Source of the DNA: Photobacterium piscicola | GTDB taxonomy: Bacteria > Pseudomonadota > Gammaproteobacteria > Enterobacterales > Vibrionaceae | Assembly (NCBI RefSeq): GCF_900166965.1 | Contig: NZ_FUZI01000008.1 | Coordinates: 1-64,000 of the forward strand | DNA: 64,000 nt | Reading direction: 5' to 3' | The notes under the pieces: generated by a model | What the model saw: only the letters and a program-made list of their open reading frames with translations | Database searches by the model: none | What the model was told of the DNA's origin: nothing | Part shown: one piece after another, positions 11,347-21,999 of the stretch | Layout of the letters: every line of letters begins with the position of its first letter | Position numbering within the stretch: position 1 is the stretch's first letter | Translations under genes and position numbers: made by a program

Positions 11347-12218
11347 TGCGCTGGTCTGCGGTTTCAATCGGTATTGCTATTTTAATTTGCGGTAATTTAT
11401 CGTCATCACTGTCTGATGTGGCGGTAAAATTATTAGACGGTAGCGTATCGGCATTTCAGTACATGTTTATTCGCCAACTATTGAGCGTGATCCTAATTGC
11501 GCCATTATGGCTACGATTAACCCCCGCTCAGCGTGATATTGGGCATTGGAAGGTGAATGCAATCCGTGCCCATCTTGTATTAGCGGGTAGTGGCATGTTG
11601 CTGATTGCCTTAACTTACCTTCCATTAGCCACCGCCAATGCCTTATTTTACGCCGCACCGTTACTCATGCTGCCATTATCAATGCTGGTATTAGGTGAGC
11701 GGCCAAATAAAGAAAAAGTATTAGCAACTGCTGTCGGGTTTATTGGCATCGTCATTGTGTTACGCCCCGATCAATTTCATTGGGCCGCATTTGCCGCATT
11801 AGGCACCGCCTCAACATTGGCGTTATACAATGTTTTAGTACGTAAACTACCGCCACAACAACCGATTATCAGTACTCTATTTTGGACAGGTATTTTATCG
11901 TTACCCATATCAAGCCTATTAGCCTACCAATATTGGCAGCCACTACAGCCAAAACAATGGTTATTAATTACGGCAAGTGCGTTATTCACTTTAGGTTATC
12001 AGGGCTGCTGTGTTGCGGCTTACCGTCAAAGCGAGACTTATAAGATTGGACTTGCGGAGTATTCAGGGCTTATTTTTGTCGCGATATTTGGTTATTTATG
12101 GTTTGACGAGATTCCCGATCTGCTCACGGGGTTAGGTATTCTTTTGATCATCATTCCAATGGCCCCATGGCCGAAAATCCGTCGCTCATCACAAAGCCTG
12201 AGCCATAACGCAGATTAA
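11346..12218 (+). CDS. EamA-family (DMT) transporter
   Basis: A 290-aa inner-membrane protein with about ten hydrophobic helices arranged as two EamA repeats (roughly residues 5-137 and 145-275). The family exports or imports small metabolites such as amino acids; no substrate can be read from the sequence. It overlaps elaA by one base. A strong bidirectional terminator follows. Confidence 0.88.
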   Translation: MRWSAVSIGIAILICGNLSSSLSDVAVKLLDGSVSAFQYMFIRQLLSVILIAPLWLRLTPAQRDIGHWKVNAIRAHLVLAGSGMLLIALTYLPLATANALFYAAPLLMLPLSMLVLGERPNKEKVLATAVGFIGIVIVLRPDQFHWAAFAALGTASTLALYNVLVRKLPPQQPIISTLFWTGILSLPISSLLAYQYWQPLQPKQWLLITASALFTLGYQGCCVAAYRQSETYKIGLAEYSGLIFVAIFGYLWFDEIPDLLTGLGILLIIIPMAPWPKIRRSSQSLSHNAD

Positions 12219-12232
12219 ACATTTATCACTTA

Positions 12233-12270
12233 AAAATAATAAGCCGCCTTAACTGGCGGCTTATTATTTT
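12233..12270. terminator. Bidirectional terminator between EamA gene and ytfB
   Basis: A perfect 16-bp stem (12233-12248 with 12255-12270), GC-rich at the loop end (GCCGCC/GGCGGC) and A/T-rich outside, placed between convergent genes so it can serve both. Confidence 0.9.
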
Positions 12271-12290
12271 AACGTATAACCATTGCAAAT

Positions 12291-13154
12291 TTATTGACGA
12301 TAAAAACGGCCACTAGCATTAACTGCATACGAAGCAGAAACACCATTACCTAAAATTTGTAAGCCACTAATTTCACCACGGCTGTTTTGACGATAACGTA
12401 ACGTCTGTCCAGCTTGAATACGGCTAATAGGTTTACCCGCCCCTTCAACTTTCGCGATAGCATAAAGATCCCCAAGTGGTAGTCCTTTATTACGGAAAAT
12501 ATTGGCTAATGTATCTCCCGCTGGCACTTTATAGCTATACCATTGATTTGCAGCACCCGCTGGCTGCTGAGTCGCCTTTGGCGTTGATACTGGCGCTGTC
12601 TTTACCGCAGCTTTTGCAGCGACCACGGGTTTATGAGTAGCGGTATCAATGGTGTAGACCTTACCACCATTAATCGGATAGATTTTTGAAGTCATCGGTT
12701 TACGCTCAGGTGCTGGGCCGCGATCTTCCATGCCTCCCCTCGCTTTCATACCTGAATCTTCTTTAATATCAGCGCTGTCTAATACAACATCGGTACGTTT
12801 AACCGCACTGTGCTTACCATTGCCATCTGGATTATTTTCAGTTTGAGTATTAGGCTCCGACGTCACCTGACTTGCCACATCACTATTGCCTAAATTTAAG
12901 GCAATATCACGCCGCATCGGTACACCGTCAGATTGACCTTCTAATTCTTTGGTTGATGGCAGCATTAGCGCACCAATAAATACGGGCACAATAACGACTA
13001 ACGCCCAACGATGAAACCGAGGGAAACGCTGCCATACCTGACATACACCAGATACACGCTCACTGCACTTTGCCTTTATTGCACCAAAATTGAGTTTCAT
13101 TGGTGGTTGCAGGTTAGCGTTTTTTTTATTTGAACGGCGATTTACCTTTCCCAT
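12291..13154 (-). CDS. ytfB: YtfB/OapA-family cell-envelope protein
   Basis: A 287-aa single-pass protein: basic cytoplasmic N terminus, one transmembrane helix near residues 50-66, a long low-complexity periplasmic linker, and a C-terminal LysM-like/OapA domain (about 205-262, YKVPAGDTLANIF). E. coli YtfB is a glycan-binding protein linked to cell division; Haemophilus OapA affects adherence. The divergent neighbour fklB is the same as in E. coli, which supports the orthology. The start at 13154 has GGAG eight bases upstream; a GTG three codons earlier is possible. Confidence 0.85.
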   Translation of the reverse strand: MGKVNRRSNKKNANLQPPMKLNFGAIKAKCSERVSGVCQVWQRFPRFHRWALVVIVPVFIGALMLPSTKELEGQSDGVPMRRDIALNLGNSDVASQVTSEPNTQTENNPDGNGKHSAVKRTDVVLDSADIKEDSGMKARGGMEDRGPAPERKPMTSKIYPINGGKVYTIDTATHKPVVAAKAAVKTAPVSTPKATQQPAGAANQWYSYKVPAGDTLANIFRNKGLPLGDLYAIAKVEGAGKPISRIQAGQTLRYRQNSRGEISGLQILGNGVSASYAVNASGRFYRQ

Positions 13155-13278
13155 ATACAGCACTCCAAAGCTTCATATGTCACGCAATTAGCGAATATTA
13201 GTTACAAACATTTACCCGATGGGGGCTAAACTGTTATCCTGCCTGCTTTAATTCATTCTACATTAAGAGATGACAATA

Positions 13279-13899
13279 ATGTCTGACGTTAAACTAGATA
13301 CAATTGAGACTAAAGCAAGCTACGGTATTGGTCTACAAATGGGCCAACAACTAGCACAAAGCGGTCTTGAAGGCCTAAACGTAGCAGCTATTGCTAAAGG
13401 TATCGCAACTTCTCTAGCTGGCGAAATGCCAGAAATCGAAGTTGATGACATCAACAATGCACTACGTGAACTTCACACAACAGCAGATGCAGCTCGTCAA
13501 GAACAAGCTAAACTAGCAGCAGCTGATGGCGAAGCATTCCTAGCTGAAAATGCACAACGTGCAGAAGTTACAGTAACTGATTCTGGTCTTCAGTACGAAG
13601 TTCTTGTTGAAGGTACTGGCGAAATTCCAACTTCAGACAAGCAAGTTCGTGTGCACTACCACGGTATGCTAACAGATGGCACTGTTTTTGACAGCTCTGT
13701 ATCTCGTGGTCAACCTGCAGAATTCCCTGTAACTGGCGTTATTGCTGGTTGGGTTGAAGCTCTTCAAATGATGCCTGTAGGTTCTAAGTGGAAACTGTCT
13801 ATTCCACAAAACCTAGCTTACGGTGAGCGCGGCGCAGGTGCTGCAATCCCTCCGTATGCAGCACTAGTATTTGAAGTAGAGCTATTAGATATCCTATAA
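13279..13899 (+). CDS. fklB: FKBP-type peptidyl-prolyl isomerase FklB (FKBP22)
   Basis: A 206-aa FKBP with an N-terminal helical dimerisation domain (about 1-95) and a C-terminal FKBP fold (about 110-206; [18 protein letters not shown] and the tail [13 protein letters not shown]). It speeds cis-trans isomerisation of prolyl bonds; no export signal is visible, so it acts in the cytoplasm. The second ATG (13279) is preferred, with AAGAGA eight bases upstream; the ATG at 13270 overlaps that site. Codon use looks that of a highly expressed gene. It is divergent from ytfB. Confidence 0.94.
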   Translation: MSDVKLDTIETKASYGIGLQMGQQLAQSGLEGLNVAAIAKGIATSLAGEMPEIEVDDINNALRELHTTADAARQEQAKLAAADGEAFLAENAQRAEVTVTDSGLQYEVLVEGTGEIPTSDKQVRVHYHGMLTDGTVFDSSVSRGQPAEFPVTGVIAGWVEALQMMPVGSKWKLSIPQNLAYGERGAGAAIPPYAALVFEVELLDIL

Positions 13900-13923
13900 G
13901 ATATCAAGCTTGAACAAATAAAT

Positions 13924-13948
13924 AAACGGCGCTATGAGCGCCGTTTTT
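13924..13948 (+). terminator. Terminator of fklB
   Basis: AAACGGCGCT pairs with AGCGCCGTTT around a three-base loop and continues into a T run. Confidence 0.88.
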
Positions 13949-14075
13949 ATACCTATACGTCATTCAAATAACAAAAAATCATTGCAACAAGACAAATCTT
14001 CACTAGGATTGACATACCCAAGTCAATTTCTGATTTAAAAGACTTCGGTATTAATCTTTACTAAGGAGTCTCCCC

Positions 14076-14567
14076 ATGAAAAAACGTCGTATCGTAACGA
14101 CTGTTGCAGCAGTTGCATTGCTATCATCAAGCGCCATGAGTTACGCTTTTAGCTTATCTGATATTTTCGGTGGCGAAAGTGCCGATCAAGTGGTTAGCCA
14201 AGTTGCAGAAAACCCGCTAACAAAAACCCTGATTTCTGAACTCGGTGTTAAACCTGAACAAGCAGCCGGTGGTGCAGGCGCATTACTAGGCATGGCTGCA
14301 AGTCAACTTTCAGGTCCACAAGGAAGCGAACTGGCTAAATTGATCCCTGGCGCTGAAAAATTAACGGACTCATTACCAATGGGACTTGGCCAGCTACTTA
14401 GCAACCAAGCTAACATTGATAAAGTGTTCTCAGTTCTAGGAATGGATCCTGCGATGATCAATAAGTTTATTCCCGTTATTACCCAATTCTTAGGCCAACA
14501 AGGTGCAAGTAATGCTCTTTTAGGCGCATTAGATAAAGTATGGGCTCCTGCTGCGGCAGCAAAATAA
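14076..14567 (+). CDS. DUF2780 secreted protein
   Basis: A 163-aa protein with a clear signal peptide (basic KKRR, hydrophobic core, AYA-type cleavage near residue 24) and an Ala/Gly/Leu-rich mature part, including EQAAGGAGALLGMAA, which fits the DUF2780 family found in vibrios and relatives. Function is unknown. AAGGAG lies just upstream of the ATG. It is a single-gene unit with its own terminator. Confidence 0.8.
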   Translation: MKKRRIVTTVAAVALLSSSAMSYAFSLSDIFGGESADQVVSQVAENPLTKTLISELGVKPEQAAGGAGALLGMAASQLSGPQGSELAKLIPGAEKLTDSLPMGLGQLLSNQANIDKVFSVLGMDPAMINKFIPVITQFLGQQGASNALLGALDKVWAPAAAAK

Positions 14568-14591
14568 TCTTATTCTCTATCTGAATAACCC

Positions 14592-14626
14592 ACAAGGCAG
14601 CGTCGATACGCTGCCTTGTTTTTTTA
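14592..14626 (+). terminator. Terminator of the DUF2780 gene
   Basis: ACAAGGCAGCG (14592-14602) pairs with CGCTGCCTTGT (14609-14619), then a T run. It sits between this gene and the convergent cysH. Confidence 0.88.
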
Positions 14627-14651
14627 TTGATAAACCCAACACAAAATGAAA

Positions 14652-15416
14652 CTAAATCCCTGAACCTTGTGATTCAGTGTCATTGTCTTCATGCAAACCA
14701 CATTCACGTTTCAAACCAAAAAAGCGCGTCTCTTGTTCTGTCATTCCTGGCTGCCATTTCACCGTAGTATGAATATCACCGACAGATAAATAATCGTGGT
14801 GTTTTAACGGATGATAAGGTAACTGATGTTGCAGCAAGTAAGCATCAATATCGTCATTGGTCCAATCAATCACAGGCAAAAATTTAAAACGACCATTTTG
14901 AATCGCTAATACAGGTAACGTCGCACGAGAATCGGCTTGCTCACGACGTAATCCTGAAAACCATGTTCCAACATTCAGCTCACTCAATGCCCGCCGCATC
15001 GGCTCTACTTTGTTTAATTGGTTATATTGCTTAATACCTTCAACACCTTGCAGCCATAATTGACCATAACGTGCTTCTTGCCATGCAGCACTGTGTTGAG
15101 CGCGATAAATATATAAATTCAAATTAAGTTGTTTAGTTAAACTATCAATAAACTGATACGTTTCGGTAAATAAATACCCAGTATCCGTTAATATCACCGC
15201 AATATTTGATCGAACTTCCGTCACTAAGTGCAGCATAACTGCCGATTGAATCCCAAAGCTAGATGCTAATGCAAACTCGCCCTCAAGATTATCAAGCGCC
15301 CATTGCACTCGCTGTTGAGCTGTCATTGTTTCCAGCGTGGCATTAATTTCAGCCAGCTGAATAATTTGACTCACTTTTGGCAGTTCAAGTAACTCAGCCA
15401 GTTGAAATCTAGGCAT
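14652..15416 (-). CDS. cysH: Phosphoadenosine phosphosulfate reductase CysH
   Basis: Reduces PAPS to sulfite and PAP using thioredoxin. The 254-aa protein shows the PP-loop-like segment [14 protein letters not shown] near residues 52-65 and the essential C-terminal ECGLHE with the single catalytic cysteine. The extra APS-reductase cysteine pairs that bind an iron-sulfur cluster are absent, so it is the PAPS-type enzyme, in agreement with cysC in the first operon. Its start overlaps the cysI stop by 8 bases, implying coupled translation. Confidence 0.96.
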   Translation of the reverse strand: MPRFQLAELLELPKVSQIIQLAEINATLETMTAQQRVQWALDNLEGEFALASSFGIQSAVMLHLVTEVRSNIAVILTDTGYLFTETYQFIDSLTKQLNLNLYIYRAQHSAAWQEARYGQLWLQGVEGIKQYNQLNKVEPMRRALSELNVGTWFSGLRREQADSRATLPVLAIQNGRFKFLPVIDWTNDDIDAYLLQHQLPYHPLKHHDYLSVGDIHTTVKWQPGMTEQETRFFGLKRECGLHEDNDTESQGSGI

Positions 15417-17100
15417 AAAAATCCCTCATTGATATTTTTACTTCATCAATAATGCCAGCACGAATAGTGAAATCACCAAAGCCTTCATTCTGTTGACGCT
15501 CCGTCGACCAACGACCGACTAAACTATCTATCTCATCCATTATTTGAGCTACGGTAATATTTTCGCGGTACATTTTAGGTACTCGAGTACCATTACGGTT
15601 ACCACCTAAATGAAGGTTATATCGTCCAGGCGCTTTACCCACTAAGCCTATTTCAGCCAACATCGCGCGCCCACAGCCATTAGGACACCCGGTTACCCGT
15701 AAAATAATATTCTCATCTTTGGCTAAATCATGCTTCGCTAATACCGCTTCAACATCAGTCACAAATTCAGGTAGGAAGCGTTCGGCTTCCGCCATGGCTA
15801 ACGGACAAGTTGGCAGAGACACACATGCCATTGAGTTTTTTCGCTGCTCACTGACACTGTCATCCATCAAACCATGATCACGTGCGATCTTCTCGATCTT
15901 AGCTTTGTCTTTTTCTAACACACCAGCAACAATCAGATTTTGGTTGGCGGTCATTCTAAAATCACCACCATGGACCTTGGCTATTGCTGCCATACCGGTT
16001 TTAAGAGGTTTATTCGGTGTATCCAATAAACGGCCATTTTCAATAAATAACGCTAAATGGTGCTTACCATCAATGCCCGCAACCCAACCAATACGATCAC
16101 CACGATCGGTAAACTCATACGGTCGACTGACTTCAAAGGTAACCCCGGCTCGTGACTCAACTTCTGCTTTAAATACCTCCACGCCAACCCGATCAATAGT
16201 GTATTTAGTTTTGGCATTTTTACGGTTAGAACGGTTTCCCCAATCACGTTGAGTAGTAACCACAGCAGTCGCGACATCAAGGGTTTTATCTAAAGGTACA
16301 AACCCGAAATCATCAGCACGGCGCGGATACGTGGCATGGTCACCATGGGTCATTGCTAAGCCACCGCCAACTAACACATTAAAACCTACCAACTTCCCAT
16401 TGTCGGAAATTGCGATAAAATTGAGGTCATTAGCATGGACATCAACATCATTTTGCGGCGGAATAACCACTGTGGTTTTAAACTTACGCGGTAAATAATT
16501 ACTGCCTAAAATGGGTTCTTCATCGGTTGTTTCACGCTTTTCACCGTCTAACCAAATTTCGGCATAAGCACGTGTTTTCGGCAGTAAATGTTCACTGATT
16601 TTTTTTGCCCACTCATACGCTTGTTGATGAAGCTCAGATTCAACAGGGTTGGTGGTACACAACACGTTACGATTTACATCCCCCGCCGTTGCGATGGAAT
16701 CAATACCAATACTATTTAGTGTTTGGTGCATTAGTTTAATGTTAGGTTTCAGCACTCCATGGAACTGAAATGTTTGACGGGTCGTTAAACGAATACTGCC
16801 ATACGAGGTATGCTCATCAGCAAATTTATCAATCGCTAACCATTGTTCAGGAGTGATCACGCCCCCCGGCATTCGCGCCCGTAACATCACATTCTGAAGC
16901 GGTTCTAATTTTTGTTTAGCGCGCTCAGCACGAATATCACGATCATCTTGCTGATACATGCCATGAAAGCGAATTAATTGAAAGTTATCAGCGCTAAATC
17001 CCCCAGTAATACGATCATCAAGATCTTGCTCTATAGTACCGCGAAGAAAATTGCTTTGACGTTTTAGACGTTCATTGTCTGATAATTTTTGCTCTGTCAT
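15409..17100 (-). CDS. cysI: Sulfite reductase hemoprotein subunit CysI
   Basis: Carries siroheme and a 4Fe-4S cluster and reduces sulfite to sulfide with electrons from CysJ. The 563-aa length matches the family. Two cluster cysteine motifs are visible near residues 427-433 (CVSLPTC) and 472-477 (CPNGCG), and the substrate-site segment [11 protein letters not shown] lies near 104-114. The start overlaps the cysJ stop by one base (TAATG). Confidence 0.97.
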   Translation of the reverse strand: MTEQKLSDNERLKRQSNFLRGTIEQDLDDRITGGFSADNFQLIRFHGMYQQDDRDIRAERAKQKLEPLQNVMLRARMPGGVITPEQWLAIDKFADEHTSYGSIRLTTRQTFQFHGVLKPNIKLMHQTLNSIGIDSIATAGDVNRNVLCTTNPVESELHQQAYEWAKKISEHLLPKTRAYAEIWLDGEKRETTDEEPILGSNYLPRKFKTTVVIPPQNDVDVHANDLNFIAISDNGKLVGFNVLVGGGLAMTHGDHATYPRRADDFGFVPLDKTLDVATAVVTTQRDWGNRSNRKNAKTKYTIDRVGVEVFKAEVESRAGVTFEVSRPYEFTDRGDRIGWVAGIDGKHHLALFIENGRLLDTPNKPLKTGMAAIAKVHGGDFRMTANQNLIVAGVLEKDKAKIEKIARDHGLMDDSVSEQRKNSMACVSLPTCPLAMAEAERFLPEFVTDVEAVLAKHDLAKDENIILRVTGCPNGCGRAMLAEIGLVGKAPGRYNLHLGGNRNGTRVPKMYRENITVAQIMDEIDSLVGRWSTERQQNEGFGDFTIRAGIIDEVKISMRDFYA

Positions 17101-18914
17101 TAGTACACATCCCTTTGATAGCGTTTATCTTTACGCAGCTCATTGAGATACTGCTCGGCTTGCTCGCGCGTTTTCTTTCCTTGTTGTTCAATAACGGTTA
17201 ACAAGGCTTGATGAACATCTTTGGCCATGTGGGTTGCATCACCACACACATAAACATGCGATCCTGCTTGTAACCACTGCCACACTTGTGGTGCTTGTTC
17301 TAAAATGCGCTGTTGAACATAGATTTTCTCGGCTTGATCTCGACTAAATGCGACATCTATTTGATCCACCACTCCGTCTTTTAGATATTTCTGCCATTCA
17401 ACTTGATAAAGAAAATCTTCAGTAAAAGTTCGATCACCAAAAAATAACCAGTTTTTACCTTGTGCTTCACGGTTATCACGCTCTTGCACAAAAGCACGGA
17501 ACGGTGCAATACCCGTTCCCGGACCAATCATAATCACGGGCGTATTATCATCAGCTGGTAACTTAAAATTATTATTAGTTTCAACAAACACTTTCACCGC
17601 AGCGCCTTCTGCTAGACGTTGCGCTAAGAAACTTGATGCGCCACCTTGGCGTTGCTCATCGCCTTGGGAAAATTCAACCACACCAACCGTTAAATGCACT
17701 TCTTCGCCCACTTCTTGTTGGCTGGAAGCAATAGAATATAAACGGGGCGTTAAACGGCGTAATAAACCGATTAATTGCTCTGCAGTTAAAGCAGCTTTCT
17801 TCTCAGCGAGCACATCAATGATTTGAGTATTAGCCGCATACTCACGCAATTTTTCACGATCATTCACCAGCTTTTGTAATTTTTTACTGCCAGATATTTC
17901 TGCATATTTAGTTACAAACTGTGGATTTGATGCGGTAATTTCATAATGGCTAATCAACGCATCACGAATAGATAAGTTACTGCCATCAACATCCACCGAA
18001 GTTGCAGCATCTAAGTCAAGTTTCGCTAATATGGCATCAACCAATTGTGGATCATTGTCAAACCACACCCCCAGAGCATCCCCCGCTTGATAGCTTAAGC
18101 CTGAACCTTCTAAATCAATTTCAATATGGCGTACATCTTTATCTGAATGGCGACCAGTGATTTTCTGGCTTACTAATAAACTGGCGGTATAAGGATTTTG
18201 CTTATTATAAGTCGCGACTGATGTGGCCTTTTGTCCCACGGGTAACTGAACAACTTCTGCTTCACCGGTTGATAAGGTTTGTTTGGTTTTGGCTAATACT
18301 TGTGTACGCCACTCTGCGGCGGCCGCTTCATAGTCAACATCACAATCAAGGCGATCAAGCATCGGCTTCGCACCCAGTTTTGCTAAGTAGCGATCAAAAT
18401 CTTTAGCTGTTTGGCAGAAAAATTCATAACTAGAGTCGCCGAGCCCAATCACGCTGTAGTGTAAATTCGATAATTGGGGGGCTTTTTTTGACTGTAAAAA
18501 CTGATGCAGTTCTATCGCATCGTCGGGGGCTTCACCTTCTCCATGTGTTGAAGCAATAATAATAACGTGAGTTTCTTTACTAAGATTTTTCCCCTTATAG
18601 TCCCCCGCCGACACAAGATTCACCGCAATATCTTGTGCGAGAGCTTGCTGTTGTAACGCTTGAGCGACACCTTTAGCATTACCTGTTTGCGAGGCATAAA
18701 TAATGGTTAGTTTACCCGCAGGTTTTGCAGCGGCCAGTACATTTGATGCAGGAACAGCTGCCGTTGTTGATGATTGAGATTGACTCAACCCCCAAAAATA
18801 ACCACTGATCCAAGCCAGTTGTTGTGGTGATGATTCTGCTGCGGCTAGCTTAAGCTGATCTATTTGTTGATCATTGAGTGGGCTAGCTAAAGCTGATAGT
18901 TGGTTGATTGACAT
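17100..18914 (-). CDS. cysJ: Sulfite reductase flavoprotein subunit CysJ
   Basis: Passes electrons from NADPH through FAD and FMN to CysI. An N-terminal flavodoxin-like FMN domain ([12 protein letters not shown] near residue 73), a central FAD-binding region (RLYSIASSQ) and a C-terminal NADPH domain ([12 protein letters not shown]) are visible, and the tail KRYQRDVY is typical. I chose the ATG at 18914 because its N terminus aligns in length with E. coli CysJ and GGGA lies upstream; an ATG seven codons earlier (18935) has no ribosome site. First gene of cysJIH. Confidence 0.95.
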   Translation of the reverse strand: MSINQLSALASPLNDQQIDQLKLAAAESSPQQLAWISGYFWGLSQSQSSTTAAVPASNVLAAAKPAGKLTIIYASQTGNAKGVAQALQQQALAQDIAVNLVSAGDYKGKNLSKETHVIIIASTHGEGEAPDDAIELHQFLQSKKAPQLSNLHYSVIGLGDSSYEFFCQTAKDFDRYLAKLGAKPMLDRLDCDVDYEAAAAEWRTQVLAKTKQTLSTGEAEVVQLPVGQKATSVATYNKQNPYTASLLVSQKITGRHSDKDVRHIEIDLEGSGLSYQAGDALGVWFDNDPQLVDAILAKLDLDAATSVDVDGSNLSIRDALISHYEITASNPQFVTKYAEISGSKKLQKLVNDREKLREYAANTQIIDVLAEKKAALTAEQLIGLLRRLTPRLYSIASSQQEVGEEVHLTVGVVEFSQGDEQRQGGASSFLAQRLAEGAAVKVFVETNNNFKLPADDNTPVIMIGPGTGIAPFRAFVQERDNREAQGKNWLFFGDRTFTEDFLYQVEWQKYLKDGVVDQIDVAFSRDQAEKIYVQQRILEQAPQVWQWLQAGSHVYVCGDATHMAKDVHQALLTVIEQQGKKTREQAEQYLNELRKDKRYQRDVY

Positions 18915-19024
18915 AGCACGACGATCCCTATTCATTGCGTTATGTTAGAGTAGCCATTTAAACTAATAACAAGAAAGAATAGATAAGAATGTTTTATAAC
19001 CATTTGTAAGGTTAATCGTACAAA

Positions 19025-19056
19025 AAAACCAAATAGCGATAACACTATTTGGTTTT
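19025..19056. terminator. Hairpin terminator downstream of the 76-aa gene
   Basis: AAAACCAAATAG (19025-19036) pairs with CTATTTGGTTTT (19045-19056). It is A/T-flanked on both sides and lies just after the small minus-strand gene. Confidence 0.75.
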
Positions 19057-19080
19057 AGAATGGAGAAATAAAGGCAGGAT

Positions 19081-19311
19081 TTAATATTCGTCAGCAATTC
19101 TAACTTGTTGAAAACCAACTTCAAATGCTTGTTGAGTCGCACTATCAACATCACCATAGCATTGTTCACTACCACTAATATCAGTTAATGGCACCAAACC
19201 GCCGCGACGATGACGAAATTCAACGATATAACCACTATTAATTGATGGTTCGATGAGTGCCTCAACAAGATCTTGGTCAGCGTATAGGTGTTTCAATTCA
19301 GTTAATGTCAT
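19081..19311 (-). CDS. Small conserved-looking protein of unknown function
   Basis: A 76-aa acidic soluble protein beginning MTLTELKHLYADQ. I do not recognise a named family. The case for a real gene is a strong GGGAGGAG ribosome site six bases before the ATG, a terminator right after the stop, and no competing gene. The residue pattern (HRRGGLVPL, then an acidic stretch) suggests a small compact fold; no signal or membrane segment is visible. It lies upstream of the cysJIH operon on the same strand, but the terminator between them suggests separate transcription. Confidence 0.72.
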   Translation of the reverse strand: MTLTELKHLYADQDLVEALIEPSINSGYIVEFRHRRGGLVPLTDISGSEQCYGDVDSATQQAFEVGFQQVRIADEY

Positions 19312-19407
19312 CACTTACTCCTCCCTAATACTGATATTGTGCATCACACATATAATCAGTTTGCTTACCTTTAAAAGTGGTACATAAATGGGATTAGCGC
19401 CAATAAA

Positions 19408-19432
19408 AAAACCACGAAATAATCGTGGTTTT
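19408..19432 (-). terminator. Terminator of the outer-membrane barrel gene
   Basis: AAAACCACGA pairs with TCGTGGTTTT around a five-base loop; the minus-strand transcript ends in a T run. It sits 33 bases past the stop of the upstream minus-strand gene. Confidence 0.82.
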
Positions 19433-19465
19433 ATAATTAGATCACACAATGAAAGCTGAAGTTAA

Positions 19466-20092
19466 TTAGAAATCAACTTCTACGCCAGCAAACCAACCAT
19501 CTAGGTCAACATCACCAGATGTTGATTTTTTAAAGTCATAATCCATCATGCGGTAACCTGCTCGAAGGTTAAGATCTGCTGCAATTAAATCTAATGTGAA
19601 TTTCACACCCGCTTGGCCATCAAACAAACTTGTACCATCGTATTTACCCGCATTCGCTTGAGCAAATACTGATAATGGTGTTGCTGGAATACCTAACTCA
19701 GCAGCAGCATAAACTGTTGGCTGCCAATCACTAAAGCTGTTCTGGTGTTGAATTTGAACACCAGCAAACTTAGTCATTGTTACACCTAAATCCAATGCGA
19801 CTAAATCGTTATCAAGAATTTCATAATAAGCCGTGAAATCACTTTGCTCAAAATTCACATTCCCAGTGTCAATATTGTTGTAACGTACCATTACGTTTGG
19901 CACTAAAGGAATAAAGTGCTCAAAAGATGCATAGTAAGATGTTGATGTATCGTCACTTTTTTGACCAGCTACTTTTGCGTTTGTAAACCATGCATCCGCA
20001 CCTACTTTAACACCTAGTAAAGTATCTGCTTGTGCTGGAAGGGCTGCTGCTAGCGTCATTGCTGCTGCAAGTGAAAGCACCACTTTTTTCAT
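19466..20092 (-). CDS. TIGR04219-type outer-membrane beta-barrel protein
   Basis: A 208-aa exported protein with a signal peptide (KKVVLSLAAAMTLAAALPAQA, cut near residue 22) and a mature part of alternating strands ending in an aromatic residue (GVEVDF), the usual C-terminal barrel signal. It fits the TIGR04219 family of small outer-membrane barrels common in vibrios. Function is unknown. The ATG at 20092 has GGAG six bases upstream; a longer frame to 20113 would spoil the signal peptide. Confidence 0.85.
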   Translation of the reverse strand: MKKVVLSLAAAMTLAAALPAQADTLLGVKVGADAWFTNAKVAGQKSDDTSTSYYASFEHFIPLVPNVMVRYNNIDTGNVNFEQSDFTAYYEILDNDLVALDLGVTMTKFAGVQIQHQNSFSDWQPTVYAAAELGIPATPLSVFAQANAGKYDGTSLFDGQAGVKFTLDLIAADLNLRAGYRMMDYDFKKSTSGDVDLDGWFAGVEVDF

Positions 20093-20206
20093 GCGAGTCT
20101 CCGCTCTTATCATTTTATGTAATTAATCGCACAAAATTATATCAGAAGCAGTATGAAAACTCTGCAATCAATCGCAATCAATAGCTGTTATTTGCAACCA
20201 ATTGCA

Positions 20207-20449
20207 TTAGTGACGACGGTAACGTGACATCCGATCTTGATGCTGCTTGTCAGCATTACGCTCACGGAAGAACCAAATACCTAATGCTATCAATACGATC
20301 CACGGTAATAATTTAAAGACGAGCCCTAACATACCAACAACAGCCATTACCGCAAAACCTGCTGCAACCGCAATCAGAACGCCAATTAAACTAACACCGG
20401 TAAATATCAGTACCAATGTAAAAGCAACCAAAAATAGGAACTCAAACAT
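20207..20449 (-). CDS. pspG: Phage shock protein G (PspG)
   Basis: An 80-aa inner-membrane protein with two to three hydrophobic stretches (about residues 3-22, 25-43 and 47-64) and a basic polar tail (DRMSRYRRH). The TGVSLIG and KLLPW segments match PspG. It is an effector of the phage shock response to inner-membrane damage. It lies beside dusA, as in E. coli. A sigma-54 promoter lies 70 bases upstream, so expression is probably controlled by PspF, whose gene is not in this window. Confidence 0.9.
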   Translation of the reverse strand: MFEFLFLVAFTLVLIFTGVSLIGVLIAVAAGFAVMAVVGMLGLVFKLLPWIVLIALGIWFFRERNADKQHQDRMSRYRRH

Positions 20450-20520
20450 AGATTATCCTTTTTTATAACTGCGGTATCCACATGAAACCCCAGTGCTATC
20501 TTTATTATTACTTACAATAT

Positions 20521-20537
20521 TGCACAATTCACGCCAA
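20521..20537 (-). promoter_or_regulatory. Sigma-54 promoter of pspG
   Basis: On the minus strand TTGGCGTGAATTGTGCA has the invariant -24 GG and -12 GC with the correct 12-base offset. Transcription would begin near 20509, about 60 bases before the pspG ATG. E. coli pspG also has a sigma-54, PspF-dependent promoter. Confidence 0.82.
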
Positions 20538-20572
20538 CTCTAATATAAATATTTTAGCTTATTTTTCATGTA

Positions 20573-20608
20573 GATAAAAAAACGCCAATTCAATAATGAA
20601 TTGGCGTT
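20573..20608 (-). terminator. Terminator of dusA
   Basis: AACGCCAATTCA (20581-20592) pairs with TGAATTGGCGTT (20597-20608); on the minus strand the stem runs into TTTTTTT. It isolates dusA transcription from pspG. Confidence 0.88.
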
Positions 20609-20681
20609 TACTATTTATTGGTCAATCTCACCTAATACTAAGTAAAACTCACCACTATAATCACGTTAATAGTGTGTATAA

Positions 20682-21662
20682 CTACACATCTAACTCGGCA
20701 GGAATTTTCGCTAATGCCTGTTGTACCACTTCAATACCCGCTCCTGGCTTGTGGGCATTTTCACTAATATAACGACGCCATTGACGAGCTCCCGCCATAT
20801 TTTGGAATAAACCTAGCATATGACGAGTAATATGGCCTAAGTATGAACCGTTCGCCAATTGTTGCTCTATATATGGATACATAGCTTCAACCACTTCACG
20901 ACGCTTCATCACTGGGCGGTTACTACCAAATAAACGCTGATCCACTTCAGCCATCAGGTAAGGGCTTTGGTAAGCTTCACGACCGACCATTACACCATCC
21001 ATATATTTAAGATGCTGTTCCATTTCTTCAAAAGTTTTAATACCACCATTGATTGCCATGGTTAACTGTGGAAAGTCTTGCTTTAATTGGTAAACTCGTG
21101 GGTAATCAAGTTCTGGAATTTCACGATTTTCTTTTGGGCTTAAGCCTTTTAGCCATGCTTTACGGGCGTGAATAGTAAAATTATCACAACCGCCTTTTTC
21201 TGATACGGTTTGAATAAAATGAGTTAAGAACTCATACGAATCTTGATCATCAATACCAATACGGGTTTTAACAGTAACAGGAATATCAGCGACTTCACGC
21301 ATTGCAGCAACACATTGTGCCACCAACTCAGCTTCCCCCATTAAACAAGCACCAAACATGCCGTTTTGAACGCGATCAGACGGACAACCAACGTTTAAGT
21401 TGATCTCATCATAACCACGATCTGCTGCTAATTTGGCACAACGTGCAAGATCAACCGGATTTGAACCACCCAGTTGTAATGCTAATGGATGCTCTTCTTC
21501 GTTATACGCCAGAAAATCACCTTTGCCGTGAATAATTGCACCTGTCGTTACCATTTCGGTATACAACAGAGCTTCTTTACTCATTAAACGATGAAAATAA
21601 CGGCAATGACGATCAGTCCAATCGAGCATGGGAGCGACAGAAAAACGAGCAGATGGGTACAT
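20682..21662 (-). CDS. dusA: tRNA-dihydrouridine(20/20a) synthase DusA
   Basis: An FMN enzyme that reduces uridine 20/20a in the D-loop of tRNA. The 326-aa protein begins [19 protein letters not shown] and has the catalytic-cysteine motif NVGCPSDRV (Cys93). The start at 21662 fits the family N terminus, with AAGGA ten bases upstream; the longer frame to 21731 adds residues unlike the family. Neighbours pspG and zur are the same as near E. coli dusA. Confidence 0.95.
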   Translation of the reverse strand: MYPSARFSVAPMLDWTDRHCRYFHRLMSKEALLYTEMVTTGAIIHGKGDFLAYNEEEHPLALQLGGSNPVDLARCAKLAADRGYDEINLNVGCPSDRVQNGMFGACLMGEAELVAQCVAAMREVADIPVTVKTRIGIDDQDSYEFLTHFIQTVSEKGGCDNFTIHARKAWLKGLSPKENREIPELDYPRVYQLKQDFPQLTMAINGGIKTFEEMEQHLKYMDGVMVGREAYQSPYLMAEVDQRLFGSNRPVMKRREVVEAMYPYIEQQLANGSYLGHITRHMLGLFQNMAGARQWRRYISENAHKPGAGIEVVQQALAKIPAELDV

Positions 21663-21936
21663 ATTACAATATTCCTTACATATTAAGTGGTTATGGCAAA
21701 TACCACTTACGGGTATTGCAATATACTTCATCCAATGTCGACTATTGTTAGTGATAAGGGATGGATAAGGGACAGTTTAGGAGGCATAAACGGTCCCTAA
21801 AATATCTTTTGAGGCGCGGATTCTACCCTAAAATAACTATTGTCACCATGATTAGACTTGGATCCCCTTCAGCCCATAATCGGTTTAATAATGCTTAATA
21901 TTCGTAATGGGGTATGAAGTAAGGTATATAAACAAG

Positions 21937-21964
21937 AAAAGCCATATTCATTAATATGGCTTTT
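21937..21964 (-). terminator. Terminator of the triple-RidA gene
   Basis: AAAAGCCATATT pairs with AATATGGCTTTT around CATT; it lies 36 bases past the stop codon of the minus-strand gene. Confidence 0.83.
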
Positions 21965-21999
21965 TATAATAACAACATCATTTATCGTGACTCTTTTTA

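Noticed and set aside
831..18914. A genomic island explaining the two separated cys clusters
   Set aside because: The genes between them are ordinary core genes with the same base composition and no integrase, repeats or tRNA borders.
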